60,165 nt of DNA from Bradyrhizobium genosp. SA-3. Its GTDB lineage: Bacteria; Pseudomonadota; Alphaproteobacteria; Rhizobiales; Xanthobacteraceae. A program made the position numbers and the translations under genes. The notes under the pieces are model-generated. The model worked only from the letters and a program-made list of their open reading frames with translations, did not search any database and had not been told where the DNA came from. Positions 40,807-49,299 of the stretch are shown here, in pieces. The first letter of the stretch is position 1. Each line of letters starts with the position of its first letter. Location of the stretch: the NCBI RefSeq assembly GCF_004212635.1, contig NZ_PSRT01000043.1, positions 1 to 60,165 of the forward strand, read 5' to 3'.

Positions 40807-41856
40807 ATGTCTGAAGCGACTGCCCCAAAAATTCCCGTGACCGTACTGACCGGCTATCTCGGCGCCGGCAAGACCACGCTTTTGAACCGCATCCTGTCGG
40901 AAAACCACGGCAAGAAATACGCCGTCATCGTCAACGAATTCGGCGAGATCGGCATCGACAACGACCTCATCATCGGCGCCGACGAGGAAGTGTTCGAGAT
41001 GAACAATGGCTGTATCTGCTGCACCGTGCGCGGCGACCTCGTGCGCATCATGGACGGCTTGATGAAGCGCAAGGGCAAGTTCGACGCCATCATCGTCGAG
41101 ACCACCGGCCTTGCCGATCCGGCGCCGGTCGCCCAGACCTTCTTCGTCGACGAGGACGTGCAGAAGAACGCGCGGCTCGACGCGGTTGTAACTGTGGCGG
41201 ACGCAAAGTGGTTGTCCGACCGGCTCAAGGACGCGCCCGAGGCCAAGAACCAGATCGCCTTTGCCGACGTCATCGTGCTGAACAAGACCGATCTGGTCAA
41301 CAAGGGCGAGCTCGCCGAGGTCGAGGCCCGCATCCGCGGCATCAACCCCTATGCGAAGCTGCATCGCACCGAGCGCTGCTCGGTGGCGCTGGCCGACGTG
41401 CTCGATCGCGGCGCGTTCGACCTCGACCGCATCCTCGACATCGAGCCTGATTTCCTGGAGGCCGACGATCATGACCACGATCATGATCATCATCACCATG
41501 GCCACGACCATCACCACCACCATGATCACAGCCATGGCCTGAAGCACTATCACGACGAGGACATGCAATCGCTAGCGCTGAAAACCGACAAGCCGCTCGA
41601 TCCCAACGTGTTCATGCCCTGGCTCCAGAACCTGGTGCAGATCGAGGGCGGCAAGATCCTGCGCTCCAAGGGCATCCTCGCCTTCCACGACGATGACGAC
41701 CGCTACGTCTTCCAGGGTGTCCACATGATGCTGGAGGGCAACCATCAGCGGAAGTGGAAGGAGGGCGAGCCGCGCGAGAGCCGCCTCATCTTCATCGGCC
41801 GCGAATTGCCGGAAGAGGCCATCCGCAAAGGCTTCGAGAGCTGCATCGTCTTGTGA
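40807..41856 (+). CDS. CobW/COG0523 GTPase with His-rich tract (zinc metallochaperone type)
   Basis: This 349-residue G3E GTPase has the P-loop GYLGAGKT at 16-23, the metal motif C69-I-C71-C72 (MNNGCICCTVRGDL), and NKTDL for guanine recognition. A His-rich insert at about 221-250 has 17 His in 30 residues. The C-terminal CobW domain follows (LQNLVQIEGGKILRSKGILAF; FQGVHMMLEG). COG0523 proteins of this subtype hand zinc to client enzymes under limitation. It lies 55 nt after znuA and probably belongs to the same regulon. Its stop overlaps the next ATG. Confidence 0.9.
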   Translation: MSEATAPKIPVTVLTGYLGAGKTTLLNRILSENHGKKYAVIVNEFGEIGIDNDLIIGADEEVFEMNNGCICCTVRGDLVRIMDGLMKRKGKFDAIIVETTGLADPAPVAQTFFVDEDVQKNARLDAVVTVADAKWLSDRLKDAPEAKNQIAFADVIVLNKTDLVNKGELAEVEARIRGINPYAKLHRTERCSVALADVLDRGAFDLDRILDIEPDFLEADDHDHDHDHHHHGHDHHHHHDHSHGLKHYHDEDMQSLALKTDKPLDPNVFMPWLQNLVQIEGGKILRSKGILAFHDDDDRYVFQGVHMMLEGNHQRKWKEGEPRESRLIFIGRELPEEAIRKGFESCIVL

Positions 41857-42875
41857 TGAAAGAGTTTACGCCGGCTCCCGACTCCGCCTCGATCGTCTCC
41901 GTCACCGACCGCGTCAAGCCGGTCGCGCTCGGCATGGCCGTGACGTCAGTGCATTTCCTCGCCGATCGGGCCGCCTTCATCGGCGGCGAGGAGAACGTCG
42001 CGCTGGTCGATGCCAAGGGCGAGATCAGCACGGTCGCCGTGCACAGCGGCGGCATCCTCTCGACCGCCTCCGACGGCAAGCGCCTCGTCATGGGCGGTGA
42101 CGACGGCAAGGTCGTGTCGCTCGACGCCAAGGGCGAGGTGACGCTGCTCGCCACCGATCCGAAGCGGCGCTGGATCGACGCGGTGGCGCTGCATCCAGAT
42201 GGCGCCTTCGCCTGGTCGGCCGGCAAGACGGCGACCGTCAAAAGCGGCAAGAACGAGGAGAAGTCGATCGAGGTGCCCTCGACCGTCGGCGGCCTTGCCT
42301 TCGCACCAAAAGGCCTGCGGCTTGCGATCGCGCATTACAACGGCGCGACGCTGTGGTTTCCGAATATGGAAGGATCGGCCGAATTCCTGCCCTGGGCCGG
42401 CTCGCATCTCGGCGTCACTTTCAGCCCGGACAACAAGTTCCTGGTCACTGCGATGCACGAGGCGGCGCTGCACGGCTGGCGGCTCGCCGACAACAGGCAC
42501 ATGCGCATGACCGGCTATCCCGGCCGCGTCCGCTCGATGTCCTGGAGCGCCGGCGGCAAGGCGCTGGCGACCTCGGGTGCCGACACCGTGATCCTGTGGC
42601 CGTTCGCCGGCAAGGACGGTCCGATGGGCAAGGAGCCCGCGATGCTCGCGCCGCTGCAAGCGCGCGTGGCGGTGGTGGCCTGCCACCCCAAGAACGATAT
42701 CCTCGCCGCCGGCTACAGCGATGGCACCGTGCTGATGGTGCGGCTGGAGGACGGCGCGGAAATCCTGGTCCGCCGCAACGGCACCCCGCCCGTGGCCGCG
42801 CTCGCCTGGAACGCCAAGGGCACGCTGCTGGCGTTCGCGGATGAAAATGGGGATGGCGGCCTACTGGAGCTTTAA
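41856..42875 (+). CDS. WD40-repeat beta-propeller protein coupled to cobW
   Basis: This 339-residue protein has no signal peptide and is predicted to be cytoplasmic. Recurrent strands such as LAFAPKGLRLAIAHYNGATLWFP, VTFSPDNKFLVTAMHEAALHGWR and MSWSAGGKALATSGADTVILWPF show WD40 blades; about seven can be counted. The start overlaps the cobW stop (TGATG), so the two are translationally coupled. I infer that it is a scaffold or client-binding partner of the CobW GTPase. The function is not established to my knowledge. Confidence 0.82.
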   Translation: MKEFTPAPDSASIVSVTDRVKPVALGMAVTSVHFLADRAAFIGGEENVALVDAKGEISTVAVHSGGILSTASDGKRLVMGGDDGKVVSLDAKGEVTLLATDPKRRWIDAVALHPDGAFAWSAGKTATVKSGKNEEKSIEVPSTVGGLAFAPKGLRLAIAHYNGATLWFPNMEGSAEFLPWAGSHLGVTFSPDNKFLVTAMHEAALHGWRLADNRHMRMTGYPGRVRSMSWSAGGKALATSGADTVILWPFAGKDGPMGKEPAMLAPLQARVAVVACHPKNDILAAGYSDGTVLMVRLEDGAEILVRRNGTPPVAALAWNAKGTLLAFADENGDGGLLEL

Positions 42876-42905
42876 TCTGTCACGGTTCCCGCCGTATAGG
42901 GGGCC

Positions 42906-43622
42906 ATGCGGTTTCTGACGACCTTCCAGCTTGCCGATTTTGCGGACACGCTGATCAGCCTGTTTACGGCCTTCGTGCTGGGGACGCTGATCGGCGCCGA
43001 GCGACAGTACCGCCAGCGCACGGCGGGCCTGCGTACCAACGTGCTGGTCGCGGTCGGCGCCGCCGCCTTTGTCGATCTCGCCATGCATCTGACCGGCGCC
43101 GACGGCGCGGTGCGGGTGATCTCCTACGTCGTCTCCGGCATCGGCTTCCTCGGCGCCGGTGTCATCATGAAGCAGGGCATGGATGTGCGCGGGCTCAATA
43201 CGGCGGCCACGCTGTGGGCCTCCGCCGCGGTCGGCTCCTGTGCCGGCGCCGACATGGTGGCGCAAGCCGCCGCGCTGACCGTGTTCGTCATCGCCGGAAA
43301 CACGCTGCTGCGCCCGCTGGTCAATGCCATCAACCGCATTCCACTGAATGAGCGGGCGTTGGAAGCGACCTACTACTTCAAGCTGGCGGTCGCGGCCGAC
43401 GCGCTGCCTGACATGCGCGACCGCCTCGTCGAGAGGCTGGAGGCCGCGAAATATTCGGTCGCCGATATCGATGTGGTCGAGATCGGGGACGACATCCTGG
43501 AGATCGTCGCAAAGCTGGTTGCGACCGCGGTCGATCCGAACGAGCTGAACGCAGTGGCGACGGATCTCCAGCACCTTCCGGGCGTGCGCCACGCCACCTG
43601 GGAAGTCAGCACCACGGATTGA
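42906..43622 (+). CDS. MgtC/SapB family membrane protein
   Basis: This 238-residue protein has an N-terminal MgtC membrane domain with four or five helices. Conserved segments are LGTLIGAERQYRQRTAGLRTNVLVAVGAAAFVDLA and GIGFLGAGVIMKQGMDVRGLNTAATLWASAAVG. The soluble C-terminal domain (residues 155-238) is ACT-like. MgtC proteins affect growth in low magnesium and modulate the F-type ATPase in pathogens. Here it follows the zinc genes by 30 nt and may be transcribed with them. Confidence 0.9.
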   Translation: MRFLTTFQLADFADTLISLFTAFVLGTLIGAERQYRQRTAGLRTNVLVAVGAAAFVDLAMHLTGADGAVRVISYVVSGIGFLGAGVIMKQGMDVRGLNTAATLWASAAVGSCAGADMVAQAAALTVFVIAGNTLLRPLVNAINRIPLNERALEATYYFKLAVAADALPDMRDRLVERLEAAKYSVADIDVVEIGDDILEIVAKLVATAVDPNELNAVATDLQHLPGVRHATWEVSTTD

Positions 43623-43723
43623 GCGCGGCGTTCTGGCGCGCAGGCGTGCGGTTCCCGCCCGGCCAGGCGCGGAACCCGCGTGCGGCCATTTCGTTGATCC
43701 CACGGACAAATGCGGTGATCGAC

Positions 43724-44059
43724 ATGACAGGCAATGACAAGCGCAGACTGAAGCTCGACCTGATGATCGCCTGCTCGCTGTTCGCAGCGGGCGTCGTGGT
43801 GTCGGGCCTGTCGCTGGCGCAGATTCGCGCCGAGAGCCGGATGCAGATGGCGCAGGCAACGCCACCGCTCCAGGGCGCTCCGTCCGACGATCAGGGTAAG
43901 ACACCCGCGGAGTCCAAGCCGGGCGGTGATCGCCCGACCACGCCGGCCCCCGAGCCCGCACGGCCCGATCCTCAGACGCAGGGTGCTGCGGGTGCCGCCA
44001 AGCCGGCGCTGCCGCCGGCTCCAGCGGAGAAGGTCGCGCCGCCGATTGAGAAGAAGTAG
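43724..44059 (+). CDS. Hypothetical membrane-anchored Pro/Ala-rich protein
   Basis: The 111-residue product is not assigned to a family. A basic N-terminus (MTGNDKRRLKLDLM) precedes one hydrophobic segment (IACSLFAAGVVVSGLSLAQI). The rest is a disordered Pro-, Ala- and Lys-rich tail (PALPPAPAEKVAPPIEKK). It may be a membrane-anchored periplasmic linker. The start is uncertain between the ATG at 43724 and a GTG nine bases upstream. There is no obvious functional link to the MgtC gene 101 bp upstream. Confidence 0.6.
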   Translation: MTGNDKRRLKLDLMIACSLFAAGVVVSGLSLAQIRAESRMQMAQATPPLQGAPSDDQGKTPAESKPGGDRPTTPAPEPARPDPQTQGAAGAAKPALPPAPAEKVAPPIEKK

Positions 44060-44080
44060 GAGCCAGCCCCACACACCCGG

Positions 44081-44182
44081 TGTCATTGCCCGCGAAGGCG
44101 GGCAATCCAGTATTCCAGAGACCGTGCGTGGATACGGAGAAGCCGCGGCGTACTGGAGGCCCCGGCCAAGCCGGGGCATGAC
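44081..44182. repeat. Palindromic intergenic repeat (GTCATTGCCCGCG..GGGGCATGAC)
   Basis: GTCATTGCCCGCGAAGGCGGGC at the left and GGCCAAGCCGGGGCATGAC at the right are imperfect complements. CCAGTATTCC and GGCGTACTGG pair inside. It is adjacent to a second repeat of another family. Confidence 0.65.
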
Positions 44183-44208
44183 GGCGGTGTGGGGAGCCAG
44201 CACCCATC

Positions 44209-44310
44209 GTCATTCCGGGGCGCGCGAAGCGCGAGCCCGGAATCCATTTGCCCGCAGGCTCTGCGCCCGATGGATTCCGGGTTCGACGCTGCGCGTCGCC
44301 CCGGAATGAC
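44209..44310. repeat. Palindromic intergenic repeat (GTCATTCCGGGGCGCGC family)
   Basis: Outer arms GTCATTCCGGGGCGCGC and GCGTCGCCCCGGAATGAC pair; CGGAATCCAT and ATGGATTCCG pair inside. It shares its arms with the copies at 12011 and 36605 but lacks their GATGCGCAATTGCGCATC core. Together with the preceding element it fills the gap to the convergent hss gene. Confidence 0.75.
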
Positions 44311-44328
44311 CAGTCGAGAGGGCCGCCC

Positions 44329-45771
44329 TCACCGCACCAGAATATTCCGGAACTGCCAGGGATCGCTCGTATCGATATCTTCCGGGAACAGTCCCGGGCG
44401 ATCCGTCAGCGGCGTCCAGTCGGTGTAGAAGCCCTTCACCGGACCGAGATAGGGCAGCTGGATTTCCAAGAGACGGTCGAAATCCATCTCGTCGGCTTCG
44501 ACGATGCCTTCGTTCGGGTTCTCCAGCGCCCACACCATGCCGCCGAGCACGGCGGAGGTCACTTGCAGGCCGGTGGCGTTCTGGAAGGGCGCGAGCTTGC
44601 GGGTTTCTTCGATGGAGAGCTGCGAGCCGTACCAGTAGGCATTGTTGTCGTGGCCGAACAGCAGCACGCCGAGCTCGTCGATTCCATCGACGATTTCGTT
44701 CTCATCGAGGATGTGGTGCTTTTCCTGCATCTTCGCCGCGCGGCCGAACATTTCATGCAGCGACAGCACGGCATCGTCGGCCGGATGATAGGCATAGTGA
44801 CAGGTCGGCCGGTAGATCGCCGTGCCCGATGCGTCACGCACCGTGAAGTAATCGGAGATCGAGATCGACTCGTTGTGGGTAACGAGGAAGCCATATTGCG
44901 CGCCGCGGGTCGGGCACCAGGTGCGCACGCGCGTGTTGGCGCCGGGCTGCATCAGATAGATGGCGGCGCCGCAGCCGGCTTCGTGGGTCCGCGCATTCTC
45001 GGGCATCCATTTTTCGTGGGTGCCCCAACCGAGTTCTGAGGGCTGCACGCCTTCCGACAGGAAGCCTTCCACCGACCAAGTGTTGACGAAGACGTCGGGC
45101 TCTTTCGGCTTCCTGGAGCGCTGGGTGTCGCGTTCGGCGATGTGGATGCCCTTGACGCCGGCCTGCCGCATCAGGTCCGCCCATTCGGCTTTGGTCTTCG
45201 GCTTGGGGGCATTGAGCTTCAGATCAGCGGCGACGTTGAGCAGCGCCTGCTTGACGAAAAAAGAGACCATGCCGGGATTGGCGCCACAGCAGGACACGGC
45301 CGTCGTCGAGCCCTTAGGCCGCGCCTTCTTGGCGGCCAGCGTCACTTCGCGAAGGGCGTAGTTGGAGCGCGCTTCCGGGCCCTTCGAAGCGTCGAAATAG
45401 AAGCCGAGCCAGGGCTCGTTGACCGTGTCGATGTAGAGCGCGCCAAGCTCATTGCAGAGCTCCATGATGTCGGTGGAGCCGGTGTCGACCGAGAGATTGA
45501 CGCAAAAGCCCTGGCCGCCGCCTTCGGCGAGCAGTGGGGTCAGCAAGTCCCGATAATTGTCCTTGGTCACGCCCTTCTGGATGAAGCGCACATTGTGCTT
45601 CTCGCAATGCGCCTTGCGGCCCTCGTCCTTGGGATCGATCACGGTGACGCGCGACTTGTCGTAATCGAGATGCCGCTCGATCAGCGGCAAGGTGCCTTTG
45701 CCGATGGAGCCGAAGCCGACCATGACGATGGGACCGGTGATCTTCGCGTAGATCTGCGAGGCGGGGCTCAT
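44329..45771 (-). CDS. hss: Homospermidine synthase
   Basis: This 480-residue NAD-dependent enzyme condenses two putrescines to sym-homospermidine. The N-terminal Rossmann motif VMVGFGSIGKGTLPLI and following VTVIDPKDEG fit the family, as do SCCGANPGMVSFFVKQAL and the C-terminal EADEMDFDRLLEIQLPYLG. I chose the ATG at 45771 (MSPASQIYAKITG), with GGAGA upstream; an in-frame start 33 nt earlier is less likely. The decarboxylase that makes putrescine is on the same strand 1.3 kb upstream, giving a two-step pathway from ornithine. Confidence 0.94.
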   Translation of the reverse strand: MSPASQIYAKITGPIVMVGFGSIGKGTLPLIERHLDYDKSRVTVIDPKDEGRKAHCEKHNVRFIQKGVTKDNYRDLLTPLLAEGGGQGFCVNLSVDTGSTDIMELCNELGALYIDTVNEPWLGFYFDASKGPEARSNYALREVTLAAKKARPKGSTTAVSCCGANPGMVSFFVKQALLNVAADLKLNAPKPKTKAEWADLMRQAGVKGIHIAERDTQRSRKPKEPDVFVNTWSVEGFLSEGVQPSELGWGTHEKWMPENARTHEAGCGAAIYLMQPGANTRVRTWCPTRGAQYGFLVTHNESISISDYFTVRDASGTAIYRPTCHYAYHPADDAVLSLHEMFGRAAKMQEKHHILDENEIVDGIDELGVLLFGHDNNAYWYGSQLSIEETRKLAPFQNATGLQVTSAVLGGMVWALENPNEGIVEADEMDFDRLLEIQLPYLGPVKGFYTDWTPLTDRPGLFPEDIDTSDPWQFRNILVR

Positions 45772-45819
45772 GGGATGGTTTCTCCGGAACGTGCTGGCAG
45801 ACAAGGGGTGAGGGGTGGA

Positions 45820-46209
45820 TCAGGCGCTGCGGCGCTTGGCGGTGACTTCGATCTCGACCTTCATCTCGGGCTTGTAGAGTGCCGAGACGGCGAGAAGCGT
45901 TGCGGCCGGGCGGATGTCGCCGAGGACTTCGCCGCAGACGACGAAATGCGCGTCGGCATCTTTGATGTCGGTGAGGTAGTAGGTCACGCGGACGATGTCG
46001 GCCATTTCGAAACCGCCCTCCTTCAGGGCGGCTTCGATGGTCTTGAAGCAGTTGCGTGACTGGCTCGTGACATCGGCCGGCATTGTCATGGTCGTGTAGT
46101 CATAGCCCGTCGTTCCCGCGACGAAGGCGAACTCGCCGTCAATCACGGCGCGGCTGTAGCCGGCGGTCTTCTCGAACGGGGAGCCGGTGGAAATCAGGCG
46201 ACGGGACAT
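45820..46209 (-). CDS. RidA/YjgF family protein
   Basis: This 129-residue protein starts MSRRLISTGSPFEKTAGYSRAV and contains the family core FVAGTTGYDY..VTSQSRNCFKTIEAALKEGGF and the C-terminal VSALYKPEMKVEIEVTAKR. RidA proteins hydrolyse reactive enamine or imine intermediates. The start is the ATG at 46209, with GGGAG upstream. It lies 48 bp ahead of hss in the same direction, so they are likely cotranscribed. It may remove imines formed during NAD-dependent putrescine oxidation by Hss, which is an inference. Confidence 0.85.
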   Translation of the reverse strand: MSRRLISTGSPFEKTAGYSRAVIDGEFAFVAGTTGYDYTTMTMPADVTSQSRNCFKTIEAALKEGGFEMADIVRVTYYLTDIKDADAHFVVCGEVLGDIRPAATLLAVSALYKPEMKVEIEVTAKRRSA

Positions 46210-46358
46210 GCTCTCGGACCTCGACTGAAGGGAGATGTTTCGCGGGGTTAAAGGGCGTTTCTTGGGCCCGCGCAACCCCAAAGGAACAGGCATCAAGTCA
46301 GGCACGGCCGGGGATGGCCGCTGGATGCGGCTTCGGTCGTTGCCATCATGGCAATCCC

Positions 46359-46946
46359 TTAGGCCGCGTGCGCCTGGAGAGCGCGAACCGCCCTCCGTTT
46401 GGGCAGAGCCGCTCCGGTCGGAACGATCATCCCTTCGGCGCCGTCGAGCGCGCCTTCCGCAAACTCGATCGCCAGCAGCCGCTCGCGCTCGAACGGGCCG
46501 GGCAGCGACAGCGCGCCGGTCTTGGCGGCCGAGAAGCCGAAGCGGGCGTAATAGGGGGCATCGCCGAGCAGGATCACGGCACCATGCCCGCGCGCCCGGG
46601 CGGCGGCCAGCGCTTGATGCATCAGCGTGGCGCCGATCCCGAGCTCGCGGCAGGCAGGGTCGACCGCCAGCGGTCCGAGGACCAGAGCGGGCCTGCCTCC
46701 GGCGCTGACGTGCCACAGCCGCACGGTTCCCACGAGTCGTCCCTCGCGCACGGCCGACAGGGCAAGACCTGCGGCAGGCGCGCGTCCGTCGCGCAGGCGC
46801 TGGCAGGTCCGGCCATGGCGGTTCTCGCCAAAGCAGGCATCGAGCAGCGCTTCACGCATCGCGACGTCGCCAGCACGCTCGTTGCGGATCGCGAACGGAG
46901 CGGCTTTCGAGGTGAGGGCGATCTGTGGCTTCCGAGGAGCAGTCAT
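46359..46946 (-). CDS. GNAT-family N-acetyltransferase (YhbS-like)
   Basis: The 195-residue protein has IRNERAGDVAMREALLDACFG at the start, LGPLAVDPACRELGIGATLMHQALAAARARGHGAVILLGDAPYYARFGF as the core, and the acetyl-CoA loop in CRELGIGA. The DAPYYARFGF segment is typical of the YhbS-like group. The position between ornithine decarboxylase and ridA-hss suggests a polyamine or amino acid substrate, but this is only context. There is about 130-150 bp on each side, so it may have its own promoter. Confidence 0.82.
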   Translation of the reverse strand: MTAPRKPQIALTSKAAPFAIRNERAGDVAMREALLDACFGENRHGRTCQRLRDGRAPAAGLALSAVREGRLVGTVRLWHVSAGGRPALVLGPLAVDPACRELGIGATLMHQALAAARARGHGAVILLGDAPYYARFGFSAAKTGALSLPGPFERERLLAIEFAEGALDGAEGMIVPTGAALPKRRAVRALQAHAA

Positions 46947-47028
46947 GGCGCGTCAGTCCCCGCTTGAACCGACGTGCGAGAGGCACGCCGGTCCAAGACG
47001 TCGTCAGAAATCGAAAATGTGAGGGAAG

Positions 47029-47045
47029 AGCCGGCACGGCCGGCT
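47029..47045 (-). terminator. Hairpin after the decarboxylase gene
   Basis: AGCCGGC and GCCGGCT form a perfect 7-bp stem with a 3-nt loop, 34 nt past the stop on the minus strand. It is followed by a C/T-rich tract (CTTCCCTCACATTTTC). Confidence 0.5.
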
Positions 47046-47078
47046 CCCGGGTTCGTCAGGCCTCGAGAGAGAGGCGGA

Positions 47079-48221
47079 TCAGATGTGGTACGTCTTCAGC
47101 GGCGGGATGCCGTTGAACGCCACCGACGAGTAGGTCGACGTATAGGCCCCGGTGCCTTCGATCAGCACCTTGTCGCCGATCTCGAGCGTGACAGGAAGCG
47201 GATACGGGGTCTTCTCGTACAGCACGTCGGCGCTGTCGCAGGTCGGCCCTGCGAGCACGCACGGCGTCATGTCCGCGCCGTCGTGACTGGTGCGGATGGC
47301 GTAGCGGATCGACTCGTCCATGGTCTCGGCGAGACCGCCGAACTTGCCGATGTCCAGGTACACCCAGCGCACTTCGTCCTCGTCGCTCTTCTTCGAGATG
47401 AGCACGACCTCGGATTCGATGATGCCGGCGTTGCCCACCATGCCGCGGCCCGGCTCGATGATGGTCTCCGGGATCTGGTTGCCGAAGTGCTTGCGCAGCG
47501 CGCGGAAGATCGACCGGCCGTAGGTCACGACCGGCGGCACGTCCTTCAGGTACTTGGTCGGGAAGCCGCCGCCCATGTTGACCATGGACAGGTTGATGCC
47601 GCGCTCGGCGCAGTCGCGGAACACCTGCGAGGCCATCGCCAGCGCACGGTCCCACGCCTTCACCTTGCGCTGCTGCGAGCCGACATGGAAGGAGATGCCG
47701 CACGGCTCCAGGCCCAGGCGCTTGGCGAGGTCGAGCACCTCGACCGCCATCTCCGGATCGCAGCCGAACTTGCGCGACAGCGGCCACTCGGCGCCGGCGC
47801 AGTCGTAAAGGATGCGGCAGAACACCTTCGCGCCGGGCGCGGCACGGGCGACCTTCTCGACCTCGGCGGCGCAATCCACCGCGAACAGCCGGATGCCGAG
47901 CGCGAAGGCGCGTGCGATGTCGCGCTCCTTCTTGATCGTGTTGCCGAAGGAGATGCGGTCGGGCGTCGCGCCCGCGGCCAGCGCCATCTCGATCTCGGCG
48001 ACCGTCGCGGTGTCGAAGCAGGAGCCCATGGAGGCGAGAAGCGCCAGCACTTCCGGCGCCGGGTTCGCCTTGACGGCGTAGAACACGCGGCTGTCGGGCA
48101 GCGCCTTGGCGAAGCTCTGGTAATTGTCGCGCACGACCTCGAGGTCGACGACGAGGCACGGCTCGGTGTCGAGGCCATCCTTGCGGCGGTTGCGCAGGAA
48201 TTCCTGGATACGTTCGGTCAT
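47079..48221 (-). CDS. Ornithine decarboxylase (PLP fold type III)
   Basis: This 380-residue enzyme has the eukaryotic-like ODC fold. PLP binds Lys51 (VFYAVKANPAPEVL), the glycine-rich loop is VNMGGGFPTKY, the phosphate site is IIEPGRGMVGNAG, and the catalytic Cys328 is in GPTCDSADVLYE, with the terminal YSSVAFNGIPPLKTYHI. It makes putrescine, and perhaps cadaverine from lysine. The ATG at 48221 has GGAG seven bases ahead; an in-frame ATG four codons earlier is less well placed. A leader of roughly 500 nt upstream suggests RNA-level control. Confidence 0.92.
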   Translation of the reverse strand: MTERIQEFLRNRRKDGLDTEPCLVVDLEVVRDNYQSFAKALPDSRVFYAVKANPAPEVLALLASMGSCFDTATVAEIEMALAAGATPDRISFGNTIKKERDIARAFALGIRLFAVDCAAEVEKVARAAPGAKVFCRILYDCAGAEWPLSRKFGCDPEMAVEVLDLAKRLGLEPCGISFHVGSQQRKVKAWDRALAMASQVFRDCAERGINLSMVNMGGGFPTKYLKDVPPVVTYGRSIFRALRKHFGNQIPETIIEPGRGMVGNAGIIESEVVLISKKSDEDEVRWVYLDIGKFGGLAETMDESIRYAIRTSHDGADMTPCVLAGPTCDSADVLYEKTPYPLPVTLEIGDKVLIEGTGAYTSTYSSVAFNGIPPLKTYHI

Positions 48222-48740
48222 AGCACTCTCCAAAGCGGCCCCAGCGACGGAGCTCGTTCAAAGTGGTTCTCGGACGAGGGTGCTACGCCGCTGCCGCACG
48301 ATGGAGACGCGACAGGGCAAGACCCCTGGACCGAATTGTGCTGCCGTGGATTGGTTGGGAATTTTCCCGCCCGCTCACCTGGCAATGAAGGACAAGCCTT
48401 TTCAGTAGCCCGCGCCGGCGTTGGACTGCCGGTAGAGACCAAAAAAGCCCGATCCGTCGTTGCTTTAAGTCGCGTCCCCCGTTGAGAGCGGGGTGCGCCG
48501 GTTCGCCTCCGGCTGCCAGTCACGGTTGCAAAAAGTGAAGTCACCTTCGACATGGCATCTCTTGAGAGAGATGCTGGACGCTCCGGGTTTGCTTCATCTT
48601 CGGACCTTCAGGTCTTGCGACCTTCGGTCCTTTGACTTCCGCACTTCCGAAGAGCCCCTCGGCTTCTTCACCCCTTGGCGGCTGTCCGGCCTCTTGTCCG
48701 GATACCTACCGACTGACACACGACCACAGGCACGTGCGAA
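48222..48740 (-). ncRNA. Long structured 5' leader of ornithine decarboxylase (speF-type motif likely)
   Basis: Between the decarboxylase and the next gene there is 686 bp without an ordinary gene. On the minus strand several hairpins are visible: GGACC-GAA-GGTC-GCAA-GACC-TGAA-GGTCC (about 48602-48630), GCATCTC-N6-GAGATGC (48555-48574), GCCGG-N7-CCGGC (48496-48512) and CCCCG-N7-CGGGG (48478-48494). A conserved speF leader RNA is known upstream of ornithine decarboxylase genes in alphaproteobacteria, and position and size fit. The boundaries are approximate; a weak promoter (TTGCGA-N17-TATGTG) lies near 48745-48782. A 111-codon frame from an ATG at 48553 ends inside the decarboxylase start (ATGA). 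Confidence 0.6.
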
Positions 48741-48907
48741 ATTGGGCAAATCCGCACATAAGCGTTTTGACTCTGCTTCGCAAGAATTTTTTTAGGCTGA
48801 GAACAGAATTGCCTAACACCTGCTTGCGCAGTGTTGCGCGAGCGACGCGGAAGATGAACAGGCGTTAAGTTTTTCCGTGCAGCGCGCGCGTCTGTCGCGC
48901 GCGAGCG

Positions 48908-49162
48908 TCAGCGGCGCTTCGTGAACGGCTCGACGCGCTGAGCTCCGCGGATGAACGCGGTCATCACCAGCACGCCGAGTGTGAACAGCACGGCCTGAAG
49001 GATGTGCGCGCCCTGGTCGCCGAGCCCGAACAGGATCGCGAGCGCCCAGCCACCGGCAAACGCCGCGCCGAACACCTCCGCGCCGATCAGGATGGCGGCG
49101 CTGATGACGGTGATGACGCTCGGCCAGGCGATCTGGCGGGAAGAGGAGGCAGGCGCGTTCAT
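48908..49162 (-). CDS. Small hypothetical membrane protein
   Basis: This 84-residue protein is not assigned to a family. Two membrane helices are clear: SVITVISAAILIGAEVFGAAFAGGWALAI and AVLFTLGVLVMTAFI. A basic C-terminus (RGAQRVEPFTKRR) probably faces the cytoplasm. The ATG at 49162 is chosen because translation from the upstream in-frame start would add a Cys-rich segment with no coding character. It is divergent from the M3 peptidase gene, about 137 bp apart. Confidence 0.65.
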   Translation of the reverse strand: MNAPASSSRQIAWPSVITVISAAILIGAEVFGAAFAGGWALAILFGLGDQGAHILQAVLFTLGVLVMTAFIRGAQRVEPFTKRR

Positions 49163-49299
49163 GAGTTCAGGGATCCCGTGTCTTCGAGGGCCGCAATCTC
49201 CCTGAAAAGGCGGCCGGGAGCAAGGGCAAACGGCCCAAAAAAGCCCCATCGCGTGCTATAGCTGGCTGCAACAAATCGGCTCAAAAATCGGGACTTGTG

